A stretch of 54,013 nucleotides of DNA from Crocinitomicaceae bacterium (GCA_002713215.1 PAVO01000022.1:1-54013), one strand, 5' to 3'. Numbered from the stretch's first letter, positions 42,574 through 51,845 are shown. Made by a program: numbers and translations. The notes: generated by a model not told the origin, from the sequence alone.

Positions 42574-44439
42574 ATGATATTTGCAAAGGATAATACTCCA
42601 CGATGGATTATTGTATCTATAGATACCGGGATTTGCCTGTTTTCTATTTTATTGGCGTATCTCGTTCGTTTTAACTTTTCTATTCCCCAGCAGTATATAG
42701 AAACCTTCGGATATATTTTTCCACTTATGGTAAGCTTAAGGCTTATTTCATTTTTCCTTTTCGGAACCTACAAGGGAATAATAAGATATACCTCTTCTGT
42801 CGACACCCAACGAATTTTCGTTGTTGTTTCAATAGTGTCTCTACTATTTGTATTAATAAATACGGTTAGGTATCTTTTTATCGACGGTTCATTTGTCATT
42901 CCATTTTCGGTGATCATTATTGACTACATGGCCACCATCTTTTTAATGATTAGCTTTCGAATTACGGTAAAACTTATCTACTTCGAATTCAAAACGGCCT
43001 CGAAGGAAAAAATCAGGGTTGTAATATTTGGTGCGGGTGAAGCAGGTATTATAACAAAGAGAACCCTTGGTCGTGATCAGGACACCAAATACCAGGTTGT
43101 AGCCTTTATTGACCATAAGAACTCTATTCAAGGGAAAAAGATCGAAGGAGTAAAAATTTTATCTCCGGATCGTTTGGAGGAAATTTTGGAAAAGCATGAA
43201 ATTGATCAGGTAATCTTATCGGTTCAGAACATTAGTAAAGCCGTTAAGCAAGAAATTGTGGAAACAAGCTTGCCTTTCAAAGTAAAGGTCCTTCACTTGC
43301 CACCAGTTAAATCATGGGTTAAAGGAGAACTAAGCCCCGCGCAACTGCAACAGGTTAAGATTGAAGACTTGCTTGGGAGGGAGCCCATTCACTTGGACAC
43401 GGTCAATATTAAAAGTCAGCTCACTCAAAAACGAGTATTGGTTACTGGAGCTGCCGGGTCAATTGGTAGTGAAATAGTGCGACAGGTAGCCGATTACTAC
43501 CCGTCCAATTTAATTTTATTGGACCAAGCAGAATCGCCATTGTATGAAATTGAATTGGAGATTAAAGAAAAATACGGAGACAATTATTGTGAAGCCGTAA
43601 TAGCTGATGTCTCAAATTTGGCTCGAATGAAAAATGTCTTTCAGACGTTTAAGCCAGAAGTAGTCTACCACGCTGCTGCTTATAAACATGTCCCGCTTAT
43701 GGAGGACAATCCTTCAGAGGCAACATTAACCAATATTGGCGGCTCCAAAAACCTGATTGATCTCGCTGACGAATATGGTGTTGAATCATTTGTCATGATC
43801 TCAACGGATAAGGCTGTTAATCCTACCAACGTAATGGGTGCCTCCAAACGAGTAGCTGAAATTTATGCCCAAAGTAAAAATTCGATTTCCAATACCAACT
43901 ACATAACGACGCGATTCGGAAACGTATTGGGAAGTAATGGATCAGTTATTCCCCTGTTCAGAAGACAAATAAAAAATGGTGGGCCGGTTACGGTAACACA
44001 TCCTGAAATTACGCGGTATTTCATGACCATTCCCGAAGCCTGTCAACTGGTGTTGGAGGCCGGTGCCATGGGCAAGGGTGGCGAAATCTATATATTCGAC
44101 ATGGGCAAACCCATTAAGATTATTGATCTGGCTAAAAAAATGATTAAGCTATCCGGATTGGAGCTTGGCAAAGACATCGATATAAAAATGTCTGGCTTAA
44201 GAGCTGGAGAAAAACTTTATGAAGAATTACTAAATAATAAAGAAAACACCTTAGCTACCCACCATCCCCAAATTATGATTGCAAAGGTGGAAGCAAAAAA
44301 AATGGAGGAAATTATTGACGTGATCAACGATCTCATTTCATCCCCAAGCGACACCGACAATTTCAATCTGGTTAAAGGAATTAAGGTGTTGGTACCCGAA
44401 TTCAAAAGTCAAAATTCAATTTTCACCCAGTTAGATTAA
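42574..44439 (+). CDS. Membrane-bound nucleotide-sugar 4,6-dehydratase (CapD/WbpM/PglF family)
   Basis: A 621-residue protein. Four N-terminal transmembrane helices (about 10-130) precede a first Rossmann domain (VVIFGAGEAGIITKR, about 150). A second Rossmann domain starts near residue 285 (VLVTGAAGSIGSEIVRQ). VYHAAAYKHVPLMED, MISTDKAVNPTNVMGASKR, and TRFGNVLGSNGSVIPLF are diagnostic. The SDR catalytic Tyr is replaced by Met (MGASK), normal for this family. It acts on UDP-GlcNAc or a similar sugar at the inner membrane, starting bacillosamine/QuiNAc/FucNAc-type sugars. Divergent from gcvT. Confidence 0.92.
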   Translation: MIFAKDNTPRWIIVSIDTGICLFSILLAYLVRFNFSIPQQYIETFGYIFPLMVSLRLISFFLFGTYKGIIRYTSSVDTQRIFVVVSIVSLLFVLINTVRYLFIDGSFVIPFSVIIIDYMATIFLMISFRITVKLIYFEFKTASKEKIRVVIFGAGEAGIITKRTLGRDQDTKYQVVAFIDHKNSIQGKKIEGVKILSPDRLEEILEKHEIDQVILSVQNISKAVKQEIVETSLPFKVKVLHLPPVKSWVKGELSPAQLQQVKIEDLLGREPIHLDTVNIKSQLTQKRVLVTGAAGSIGSEIVRQVADYYPSNLILLDQAESPLYEIELEIKEKYGDNYCEAVIADVSNLARMKNVFQTFKPEVVYHAAAYKHVPLMEDNPSEATLTNIGGSKNLIDLADEYGVESFVMISTDKAVNPTNVMGASKRVAEIYAQSKNSISNTNYITTRFGNVLGSNGSVIPLFRRQIKNGGPVTVTHPEITRYFMTIPEACQLVLEAGAMGKGGEIYIFDMGKPIKIIDLAKKMIKLSGLELGKDIDIKMSGLRAGEKLYEELLNNKENTLATHHPQIMIAKVEAKKMEEIIDVINDLISSPSDTDNFNLVKGIKVLVPEFKSQNSIFTQLD

Positions 44440-44448
44440 GTACTGAGT

Positions 44449-45033
44449 TTACCCGTGAATTTGTTCTGAAACTCCGTAATTGGAAATGACTTTTGCCTCA
44501 TAATCCAAAAACTCCTGCCACAACTCATCAACGTTGTAAATGCTTTCACCATATTTACGAGCAAATGCCAAAAACATAGTAAAGTGATTTGCTTCGCTTT
44601 TCATTAGGTCAAAATAGAATTTCGACAGTTCCTTATCTTTAATGTTTTCAGAAAAAACTTTAAACCTCTCGCAACTTCTAGCCTCTATCAGGGCTGCTAA
44701 CAGGAGTCGGTACACCAATGCTTTTTTCCGGTCCAATCCTTTTGGAATAAACTTGCGCAGTTGGTTAACGTAATCATCCTTTCTCTCCCTTCCCAGGGTA
44801 TATCCCCTCTCCTGAATTTTTGCATACACCATTTTAAAATGGGCCATCTCCTCGCGAGAAAGGTCTATCATAGCTTCTACCAGGTCCGAGTGTTCCGGGT
44901 AAGTAATGAGTAACGAAATTGCCGTAGAAGCTGCTTTTTGCTCACAGTAGGCGTGGTCGGTTAGAATTTCTTCAATATTATTTTCAGCTATATTGGCCCA
45001 ACGTGGATCGGTAGGAAGCTTTAAGTGCAGCAT
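44449..45033 (-). CDS. miaE: tRNA-(ms2io6A)-hydroxylase
   Basis: A 194-residue ferritin-like four-helix protein. Diiron ligands appear as YCEQKAAS, LSREEMAHFKMV (ExxH), ARSCERF, and SEANHFTMFL (second ExxH). Length and motif order match MiaE, which hydroxylates the isopentenyl group of ms2i6A at tRNA position 37 using oxygen. It is convergent with the CapD/WbpM-like gene (9 nt apart). A near-consensus promoter lies 11-39 nt upstream of the ATG. Confidence 0.88.
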   Translation of the reverse strand: MLHLKLPTDPRWANIAENNIEEILTDHAYCEQKAASTAISLLITYPEHSDLVEAMIDLSREEMAHFKMVYAKIQERGYTLGRERKDDYVNQLRKFIPKGLDRKKALVYRLLLAALIEARSCERFKVFSENIKDKELSKFYFDLMKSEANHFTMFLAFARKYGESIYNVDELWQEFLDYEAKVISNYGVSEQIHG

Positions 45034-45043
45034 CTTTTTTTTG

Positions 45044-45072
45044 CAAATTTATTGCAATCTATAGATTTCAAT
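45044..45072 (-). promoter_or_regulatory. Bacteroidota-type promoter for miaE
   Basis: On the minus strand: ATTG (45072-45069), a 17-nt spacer, TAAATTTG (45051-45044). The -7 box is only 10 nt from the ATG, implying a very short leader. Confidence 0.5.
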
Positions 45073-45170
45073 GGTGCTAAAAAATTGAAATAAGAGTAGA
45101 TATTGTACACCTAACATTAACGATTATTAGAATGTATCTGTCCAGATTAGTTTATTTTGCCAGTTGAACA

Positions 45171-45926
45171 ATGACTAAAATAATTGCCCATAGAGGTGCA
45201 TCGGGCTTAGCTCCAGAGAATACACTTGCCGCTTTTAAAATAGCAGTTGAGTTAGGAGCCGACATGATCGAACTTGACATTAGACCCACCAAAGATCAAA
45301 AGGTAATTGTTTTTCATGACAAAAAACTAAACCGAACAACACCATTGAGAGGAAGGGTTCAAAACCATTACCTCAACGAACTAAAAAGAATAGATGCCGG
45401 GAGTTGGTTTAGCGAAAAAGAACACCAAACCGAAACCATTCCAACACTGGATGAAACCATCGACTTCTTGAAAGGACATTGTGAAATGCTGGTAGAAATA
45501 AAAAGCGAAAGGCATTATGTACAAAACGATTTTCTTCACAACCTCATTCATTTGATCGATAAGCACGATGCACGAGACCAGATAATTATTCAATCGTTCG
45601 ACAGCAAAATCTTAAAACGATTTTATACCCTTTACCCCGATTATAGATTTCAAAAACTGATTGTCTGGAAAGTGCCATTTATAAAGGTTCAGTTTGATCA
45701 GAGGCTCATGCTGGAAAACATTTTGAAGAATCCGTACTACGAATCAATTAATGTGGACCATCGCTATGTTACTCCCAATTTGATTCGCAAAATTCATCGA
45801 CACAATAAAAAAATATATTGCTGGACTGTAAATCAACGACTAAGAATGTTTAGGCTTATGAATATGGGGGTTGACGGCATAATCACAAATTATCCAAATA
45901 AGCTAAAACAGTTGATTAATCAATAG
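45171..45926 (+). CDS. Glycerophosphodiester phosphodiesterase
   Basis: A 251-residue TIM-barrel GDPD-family protein. IIAHRGASGLAPENTLAAF carries the catalytic His and the first Glu; MIELDIRPTKDQKVIVFHDKKLNRTT carries the ExD metal site and second catalytic His; LVEIKSE adds another metal ligand; IYCWTVNQ, then GVDGIITNYP, closes the barrel. No signal peptide, so cytoplasmic. It hydrolyses glycerophosphodiesters to glycerol-3-phosphate and an alcohol. Single gene; weak TATTTTG-like box upstream. Confidence 0.92.
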   Translation: MTKIIAHRGASGLAPENTLAAFKIAVELGADMIELDIRPTKDQKVIVFHDKKLNRTTPLRGRVQNHYLNELKRIDAGSWFSEKEHQTETIPTLDETIDFLKGHCEMLVEIKSERHYVQNDFLHNLIHLIDKHDARDQIIIQSFDSKILKRFYTLYPDYRFQKLIVWKVPFIKVQFDQRLMLENILKNPYYESINVDHRYVTPNLIRKIHRHNKKIYCWTVNQRLRMFRLMNMGVDGIITNYPNKLKQLINQ

Positions 45927-45945
45927 GATTAGGTGGCTATTTATC

Positions 45946-45953
45946 TACCTTTG
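45946..45953 (+). promoter_or_regulatory. -7 promoter element for the ompH-like operon
   Basis: TACCTTTG, 44 nt upstream of the TTG start. No TTTG at the expected -33 distance. Confidence 0.4.
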
Positions 45954-45997
45954 CCTCCCTATTTGCGGGTAAATCTATTTACTAAAACACAAGAACA

Positions 45998-46633
45998 TTG
46001 AATAAACTCTTAATTGCATGGAATGTGCTTCTAACAGCACTAATTGCCTACCTCATTTTTAGTGGAACATCGAATAAAAGTACAGAACCCATTGACGAGG
46101 TTGCCACTGCCATTGAAGTTACTGATTCACTGGATGAAGAAAAACCAAAAGACCTGGCCAAGGTTGTCTTTATTAATAACGACACCCTCTTTAAGCATTT
46201 TGAAATGTATAAAGACCTGCAAGATGAATTACTGGCAGAGAAAATAAAACTCGAGGGGCGTTATAAACGTGAGTTGGAAAAGCTTGAAAAAGAATACCTG
46301 GACCTACGGGAAAAAGCACCATTTATGACCCAGGCTCAAGGTGAAGCAGCACAAGCCGAATTAATGCAAAAGCAACAAGGCCTGCTAAAAATGGAGCAAG
46401 ATCTGTCGGTTAAATTTGGTAACAAGGAAAATGAACTGGTCGTTAAAATCAAAAAAGCAATTGAAGATTATTTAACCCGCATGCAGGAAGAATACGACTA
46501 TGATTTTGTTCTTGGGAAAAGTAACATGGGAGGAATCCACTTTGCCAATCAGGGACGCGATATCACCACCGAAGTTTTAGCCGGCTTAAACGAGGAATAC
46601 CTGGCAAAAAAAGAAGTGAAAAACGACAAGTAA
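45998..46633 (+). CDS. OmpH/Skp family periplasmic chaperone-like protein
   Basis: A 211-residue protein with TTG start (MNKLLIAWNVLL). An N-terminal hydrophobic segment (about 3-22) serves as signal or anchor, then an acidic linker (about 25-50), then KVVFINNDTLFKHFEMYKDL, the OmpH-like core start. A long coiled-coil hairpin follows (about 70-165, rich in Lys/Glu/Leu), then DYDFVLGKSNMGGIHFANQGRDIT, the conserved OmpH C-terminal strand region. Skp-like proteins escort outer-membrane proteins across the periplasm. It is followed by the DUF4924 gene after one base. Confidence 0.82.
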   Translation: MNKLLIAWNVLLTALIAYLIFSGTSNKSTEPIDEVATAIEVTDSLDEEKPKDLAKVVFINNDTLFKHFEMYKDLQDELLAEKIKLEGRYKRELEKLEKEYLDLREKAPFMTQAQGEAAQAELMQKQQGLLKMEQDLSVKFGNKENELVVKIKKAIEDYLTRMQEEYDYDFVLGKSNMGGIHFANQGRDITTEVLAGLNEEYLAKKEVKNDK

Positions 46634-46634
46634 G

Positions 46635-47195
46635 GTGATTGTAGCACAACAAAAGAAAAAGGAGAATATCATTGAATACATTCTATACATGTGGAATGTA
46701 GAGGATTTATTGCGCTCATTAAACCTTGAAATTGCTTCAGTAGATTCTCGTATCATAAAAGCCTACCCAGTAGATGACGAGGTTAAAAAGACAATTCGGG
46801 AGTGGTATGTTGGGCTCATCAAGGAAATGAAAACCTTTGGACTTCTTCAAAAAGGGCACCTACCAGAAGTGAATGAACTAATTGCTGAGCTGGCCATGTT
46901 GCATGACAGCTTGCTGCACTTATACCAGGACCCAAGGTATATAGAGCTGGAACGCCATGCCAACGAAAACTTAAAAGAACTTATTCAAAAATCCGGTTCG
47001 AAATCCATTACCGCCGTAGAAGCAGGCCTAAATGGGCTTTATGGGGTTTTGCTACTTCGAATGAAGAAAAAAATGATTAGCAAGGAAACCGAGGAAAGCA
47101 TTAGAACCATTTCTGATCTGTTTGCCTTACTTGCTGTAAAGTATAAGGACATGAAAAATGGAAACCTTAGCTTTCCAAGCGAAAGGAAAAACTAA
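46635..47195 (+). CDS. DUF4924 family protein
   Basis: 186 residues, GTG start one base after the previous stop. It opens with VAQQKKKENIIEYILYMWNVEDLLRSL, the DUF4924 signature, and is otherwise a soluble all-helical protein with no signal. The family is restricted, as far as I know, to Bacteroidota and has no known function. Its coupling to an OmpH-like gene suggests a shared regulon but not a shared role. A strong hairpin terminator follows 37 nt downstream. Confidence 0.8.
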   Translation: MIVAQQKKKENIIEYILYMWNVEDLLRSLNLEIASVDSRIIKAYPVDDEVKKTIREWYVGLIKEMKTFGLLQKGHLPEVNELIAELAMLHDSLLHLYQDPRYIELERHANENLKELIQKSGSKSITAVEAGLNGLYGVLLLRMKKKMISKETEESIRTISDLFALLAVKYKDMKNGNLSFPSERKN

Positions 47196-47231
47196 TTCCG
47201 AACAGAGTACTTCTTTAAATTTTTTAGAAAC

Positions 47232-47261
47232 AAAAAAGGTTGTCAAATGACAACCTTTTTT
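47232..47261. terminator. Bidirectional rho-independent terminator
   Basis: A perfect 13-bp stem, AAAAAAGGTTGTC (47232-47244) with GACAACCTTTTTT (47249-47261), 4-nt loop. It has six-T runs on both strands, so it can end the ompH-DUF4924 operon (+) and the tRNA-His transcript (-). Confidence 0.88.
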
Positions 47262-47269
47262 GTTTTACG

Positions 47270-47344
47270 GGTGGAAGATCGGGCTCGAACCGACGACCCT
47301 CGGTACCACAAACCGATGCTCTAACCAACTGAGCTACAACCACC
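47270..47344 (-). tRNA. tRNA-His (anticodon GTG)
   Basis: On the minus strand the sequence folds as a tRNA: D-arm GCTC/GAGC, anticodon stem TCGGT/ACCGA with loop TTGTGGT-type (anticodon GTG), T-loop TTCGAGC, and an extra 5' G (47344) facing C73, the tRNA-His identity base. CCA is not encoded. The acceptor stem 5' GTGGTTG against 3' CTTCCAC leaves two adjacent T-T mismatches at pairs 5-68 and 6-67. A terminator follows. Confidence 0.9.
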
Positions 47345-47444
47345 ATTTTTGGTGGCGCAAAACTATAATAATTTTAGACCAAAACAAGGCTTTAATTAGC
47401 ACAATAAATTCCGATTGATTAGGTTTGTTCCTATTCTCTCATTA

Positions 47445-48569
47445 ATGGGCAGTAAACTAAATATCCTTGCACTTTCAAGTTGGTACCCTAACGAATTCGA
47501 TCCGCAGCAAGGCATATTTGTTCAGCATCAATTAGAGGCCATTCAAAAGAACCATAATGTAACTCTATTATTAACCAAATCAGATCGGGAGGTTCGCATT
47601 TCAAGTACACAACATGAAAACTTAACTATTACCGTAGTTCATTACAAACCCTTGTACCTGCTTAAACCAATAATGTGGCTGCTGGCCTGGCGAATGGTTA
47701 TCCCGCTAGTGGCTAAAGAAAAGTACGATTTGATTCATTTACAAATTGTTTTCCCAATGGGAATAGTGGCTTTGTGGCTCAAAAGAAGGCTGAAAATTCC
47801 ATTAATCGTTACTGAACATTGGTCGGGTTATAGAAGCCCCAAAGAATACACTGGCACGTTTCGAAAATGGATCACCAATAGGGTTATTAATAAGGCCAGT
47901 GCAGTAATTGTCCAATCCAGTTTTTTGAGGGAATTAATGGAAAATGTTGGGCTAAAAAGCAAATTTTTCAGAATTCCCAATCTGGTTAAGTTTAGCAACA
48001 GCACCGGCAAACTTGAATCAAAACAAGAAGGAGTTAAAATTCTTAATGTGGCTGACCATGTCGATTCGGACAAAAATATTTCAGGCTTGTTGCGGGCATG
48101 CAAATTGTGTCAGGATAAAACGTCCAAGTTGGAATTCGCCCAAATAGGTGCAGGCCATGATACCGATAGTTTATTAAAGCTATCTGCTGAATTAGGAATA
48201 GGCAACCAATTTAACTGGATAGGCAGGCTTAAAAACGAAGATGTATTAAAGGAAATAGACAAATGCGATTTTGGAATAATCAACAGCAACGTCGAGACTT
48301 TTTCAGTAGTTGCATTTGAGTTTTTGGCCGCTGGGAAACCCATTATCATTACCCGATGTGGGGGCCCCGAAGGATACCTTCCGGATAACTTTGGTTTACT
48401 TATCGATTCAGGCAATGATAACCAACTGGCCGAAGCGATTTTAAACATGGCTGAGAATTACCCTTCCTATGCTGATAAAACCGTTAGTGAACAGGTTAGA
48501 AATGAGTTTTCAGAAAAACAGTTTCTCGAAAGAATAAATCGAGTTTACCACGAGGTTATAGATGATTAA
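47445..48569 (+). CDS. Family 4 glycosyltransferase
   Basis: 374 residues from ATG 47445 (MGSKLNILALSSWYPNEFDP); a TTG at 47415 would add ten residues. GT-B fold: the N-terminal domain has WYPNEFDPQQGIFVQHQ, typical of GT4 enzymes of polysaccharide clusters, and LIVTEHWSGY. The C-terminal donor domain has FNWIGRLKNEDVLKEI and the ExFSVVAFEFLAAGKPIIITRCGGPEG region with the EX7E-type motif. It transfers a nucleotide-linked sugar to a lipid-linked acceptor, probably at the inner membrane face. First of a three-gene operon, overlapping the flippase gene by 8 nt. Confidence 0.88.
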   Translation: MGSKLNILALSSWYPNEFDPQQGIFVQHQLEAIQKNHNVTLLLTKSDREVRISSTQHENLTITVVHYKPLYLLKPIMWLLAWRMVIPLVAKEKYDLIHLQIVFPMGIVALWLKRRLKIPLIVTEHWSGYRSPKEYTGTFRKWITNRVINKASAVIVQSSFLRELMENVGLKSKFFRIPNLVKFSNSTGKLESKQEGVKILNVADHVDSDKNISGLLRACKLCQDKTSKLEFAQIGAGHDTDSLLKLSAELGIGNQFNWIGRLKNEDVLKEIDKCDFGIINSNVETFSVVAFEFLAAGKPIIITRCGGPEGYLPDNFGLLIDSGNDNQLAEAILNMAENYPSYADKTVSEQVRNEFSEKQFLERINRVYHEVIDD

Positions 48570-49830
48570 ACAAATATTAGGTACAACTTTTTCTCGGATA
48601 ATAATAACCCTGGGTGGTATTGTTGTCTTGTTTATGAATACTCGTTTCCTGGGTGCTCAAAAGCTCGGAGAACTCAGTCTGATCCTAATTGCCTTAAATT
48701 TAATTCTTCAGGTTTCAGAACTCATTGGAGGGCCTTCTTTGGTCTATCTCCAAAAAAAATATCAAGTCAACAAACTATTGTCGCTATCCTACTTATGGTC
48801 CATCGTGGTAGCAGGATGTGCCTACCTGATTATGCATCTATTTTTTGGTGAAATTACCCTTGTATTTGTTCTTAGTCTTTGCGCATTTGTTCAATCGATT
48901 AATCATACTCACCTTCATCTATTGGTAGGCAAGGAATACATAAAGAATTATAATATATCAACCCTGGTACAGATTATTTTGGTAGTGATTCTAATTCTAG
49001 TATTCTACCTCGGGCAAGACTCTGCGTCAGTATCAACCTACTTATGGATTTACTTCATCGGACAATTATTCTCCTTGGTTTTCTCTACCACCTATTTGTC
49101 AACTAACATTAGGAATGGTGGACAATTTGGACTTGAAAAAAACTTGATCACTGAAGCATTTAAGTACGGTTATATGATTCAATTGGCCAATATATTTCAG
49201 TTTGGAGTTTATCGAATCAACTATATCATCCTTGAATCTTTTACCTCATTGTCAACATTGGGTGTTTTTTCTTTGGGTATACAACTAAGCGAAAAGGCTT
49301 TGATTCCATGCAATGCCATTAGCATGGTTCAATACGCTAAAATCTCTAACAGTGATGATAAAAGTAAATCCAATGTTTTAACCATCCATTTAGTATCGCT
49401 ATCGCTTTCTATAGCAGTACTAACTGCTCTCACCCTGGTTTGTTTGCCAGGTTCATTAATTGTTTGGCTATTCGGGAGTGATTTTATTTTAACCAACACC
49501 TTGTTTTACTACCTGGCTCCAGGAATTCTGTTTATGTCGGTTTCTGTAATCTATAGCCACTATTTTGCTGGCTTAGGAAAATATCACTTAAACACCATAA
49601 CAAGTTTAGTAGGTGTAATTATCATTGCGGTATTAAGTTACCTGCTTATTCCCATTTATGACATGAAGGGCGCAGCTCTGGCAACTTCAGCTGTGTATTT
49701 TGTTCAGATGCTTATTCAATCTATTTTCTTTAAAAGGGAATCAAACATGAAATGGTCCGAAATTATCAGCCTGCATAGAAAGAGTTTTGGTATGTTTAAT
49801 CTTAACCGAATTAAAGACCTGAAAAAATAA
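48562..49830 (+). CDS. Wzx-like polysaccharide flippase (second locus)
   Basis: A 422-residue polytopic membrane protein with about 12 hydrophobic helices, shorter than the 499-residue flippase at 5077. FSRIIITLGGIVVLFMNTRFLGAQKLGELSLI is the typical N-terminus, and LLIPIYDMKGAALATSAVYFVQ the conserved late helix motif. It is a MOP-superfamily O-unit exporter. It overlaps the GT4 gene by 8 nt, and its last stop base is the A of the asnB ATG, so all three genes are translationally coupled. Confidence 0.87.
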   Translation: MIKQILGTTFSRIIITLGGIVVLFMNTRFLGAQKLGELSLILIALNLILQVSELIGGPSLVYLQKKYQVNKLLSLSYLWSIVVAGCAYLIMHLFFGEITLVFVLSLCAFVQSINHTHLHLLVGKEYIKNYNISTLVQIILVVILILVFYLGQDSASVSTYLWIYFIGQLFSLVFSTTYLSTNIRNGGQFGLEKNLITEAFKYGYMIQLANIFQFGVYRINYIILESFTSLSTLGVFSLGIQLSEKALIPCNAISMVQYAKISNSDDKSKSNVLTIHLVSLSLSIAVLTALTLVCLPGSLIVWLFGSDFILTNTLFYYLAPGILFMSVSVIYSHYFAGLGKYHLNTITSLVGVIIIAVLSYLLIPIYDMKGAALATSAVYFVQMLIQSIFFKRESNMKWSEIISLHRKSFGMFNLNRIKDLKK

Positions 49831-51746
49831 TGTGTGGAATAGCGGGCATATGGCATAAAAACTCAGTGAATGGACATGACTTGGAAAATAAGATCCAAGC
49901 CATTACAAATGCACTAGCACATCGCGGACCCGATGGCACGGGGCATCTTTTCTTCAATGATGAATTGGAGCATGACACTGGATTCGGTTCATCAGTAGAT
50001 GCAAATAAGGTTAGGGGCTGTCTGGGGCATCGTAGGCTTTCCATTATAGACCTGAGCGACGGAGGTCATCAACCCATGGTTTTGGAAGAGGGGCAATTGG
50101 TTATCACTTACAATGGGGAATTGTTTAATTACCTGGAACTTAAGAAGGCCTTAGAAAAAAAGGGACACCAATTTGTTTCAGCATCCGATACCGAGGTATT
50201 GCTCCATGCATTTATGGAATGGGGTGAAAACATGTACGAAAAATTGGAGGGTATGTGGGCCTTTGCAATTTTGAATAAAAGAAACAAAACACTCCTACTT
50301 AGTCGCGATAGAACCGGTGTTAAACCCCTTTATTACAGATACAAAGAAGGAGTATTTTCATTTGCTTCAGAGATAAAAGGCTTACTGGCTTTTGAAAAAG
50401 AGTCTCCCAATAATTCAGCACTGGCCAAACTACTCGTCCACAATGATTTCAACTTAAAAAATGAAACTCTGTTTGAAAACATATTTGAGTTAGAAGCAGG
50501 TCGACAGATTCATTTTAACACTCAATCTTTTGATTTAAATCAGTCTAGTTTCAACAATGTAAACGTAAATCGCGATTCATACTCTAGTGTTGGAGAATCC
50601 GATCTGCTGGAAAAAAGTGAACATTTTTATTCCTTTCTCAAAGAAACAATAGTTAAACATTCAAGGTCGGATGTTCCAATAGCAAGCTGTTTAAGCGGTG
50701 GGCTTGACAGTGGAACCATTGTGGGAATTCTTTCGGAATTGGGCCATTCAAACCTGCAAGTATTCTCGTCATGCTTCCCCGACTACCATCAAAACGAATA
50801 TCCCTACATAAAAAGCCTGGTGGAAAAGCACAAGTTAAACTGGAAAATCTCCGAGCCTAAGAGCGAAGGGTTGTATGATACTATTGAAGATCTGGTTTAT
50901 ACACAAGAATATCCTCTCCTATCTACAAGTACCTATGCTCAATATGAATTGATGAAACTGGTTTCGAAAAGCGGTGTTAAAGTGGTAATGGATGGACAAG
51001 GAGCCGATGAGTTACTGGGTGGGTACAATCGCTACTTTAATCATTTGCAGCAAGAATTATTGGCCCAGGGGAGAATTAAAGAAGCCATGAACCTTCCTAT
51101 TGAGCTTAAAAGAACCGGGATTGAACTCATTAAAAAATCAATTACAAAATCCGGATTTACTTCATTGGAGGATACTGTATACAAAAGATCATTTTTCGAT
51201 TTTGAGGCCATCGAATCGGAATGGCTCGAAAAAAATAGATGGAACTCAGAAGGTTCATTCTCTGCCAACACGCTCAACGAAAGGTTGTTTTATGACTACT
51301 TCACTGGCGATTTGGGCACACTTCTTCGAGCAGAAGACCGCAACAGTATGCGATTTTCTATCGAATCAAGGGTTCCTTTTGCCGATAGCTATGAATTGGC
51401 CAAATGGGTTTTTACATTACAATCGGGGTACAAGCTTGGGACAAACGGAAATAAACTTTTGATGCGTGCGAGCGCAGAAAAACAGGATTATCTAACCAAA
51501 AAAATTCTCAACAGAAAAGACAAGCTCGGGTACCAAACCCCCTCTGGCCAATGGATTAAGGAACAGAAGATCAAGCTGTTTGAATACCTGAATTACATTC
51601 CCGATGATATCGTCAACCGAACCTTACTGGAAAATAAATTGAACGAAATCATATTAAAAACCAATAACGACACCGATGAAAACCTCAGACTTTTTAAGTG
51701 GTTCACACTGGGTGCCTGGTTTAAGGTCTTTCATGCCTCCACTTAA
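49830..51746 (+). CDS. asnB: Asparagine synthase (glutamine-hydrolysing) family
   Basis: 638 residues. MCGIAGIWHK: after removal of Met, Cys2 is the class II glutaminase nucleophile; ALAHRGPDGTGH and GHRRLSIIDLSDGGHQPM complete the glutaminase domain (1-200). The synthetase domain begins about residue 260 with CLSGGLDSGTIVGIL, the PP-loop, and has MDGQGADELLGGYNRYF and RDNSMR-like AEDRNSMRFSIESRVPF. It makes an amide from a carboxylate, ATP and glutamine. In glycan clusters such enzymes can amidate sugar acids, so free asparagine synthesis is not certain. Last gene of the operon. Confidence 0.9.
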   Translation: MCGIAGIWHKNSVNGHDLENKIQAITNALAHRGPDGTGHLFFNDELEHDTGFGSSVDANKVRGCLGHRRLSIIDLSDGGHQPMVLEEGQLVITYNGELFNYLELKKALEKKGHQFVSASDTEVLLHAFMEWGENMYEKLEGMWAFAILNKRNKTLLLSRDRTGVKPLYYRYKEGVFSFASEIKGLLAFEKESPNNSALAKLLVHNDFNLKNETLFENIFELEAGRQIHFNTQSFDLNQSSFNNVNVNRDSYSSVGESDLLEKSEHFYSFLKETIVKHSRSDVPIASCLSGGLDSGTIVGILSELGHSNLQVFSSCFPDYHQNEYPYIKSLVEKHKLNWKISEPKSEGLYDTIEDLVYTQEYPLLSTSTYAQYELMKLVSKSGVKVVMDGQGADELLGGYNRYFNHLQQELLAQGRIKEAMNLPIELKRTGIELIKKSITKSGFTSLEDTVYKRSFFDFEAIESEWLEKNRWNSEGSFSANTLNERLFYDYFTGDLGTLLRAEDRNSMRFSIESRVPFADSYELAKWVFTLQSGYKLGTNGNKLLMRASAEKQDYLTKKILNRKDKLGYQTPSGQWIKEQKIKLFEYLNYIPDDIVNRTLLENKLNEIILKTNNDTDENLRLFKWFTLGAWFKVFHAST

Positions 51747-51774
51747 TCAATTCTTCCACCTTACAACGATTTAA

Positions 51775-51805
51775 TTTGCTGGATGTTAATGAATCACTAA
51801 ATTTG
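51775..51805 (+). promoter_or_regulatory. Bacteroidota-type promoter for the right-edge surface protein
   Basis: TTTG at 51775-51778, a 19-nt spacer and TAAATTTG at 51798-51805, 40 nt upstream of the ATG at 51846. A complete two-part match. Confidence 0.65.
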
Positions 51806-51845
51806 GTGACTTTAAAATATCTTAATAACTAGTTAAATTTCTAAT

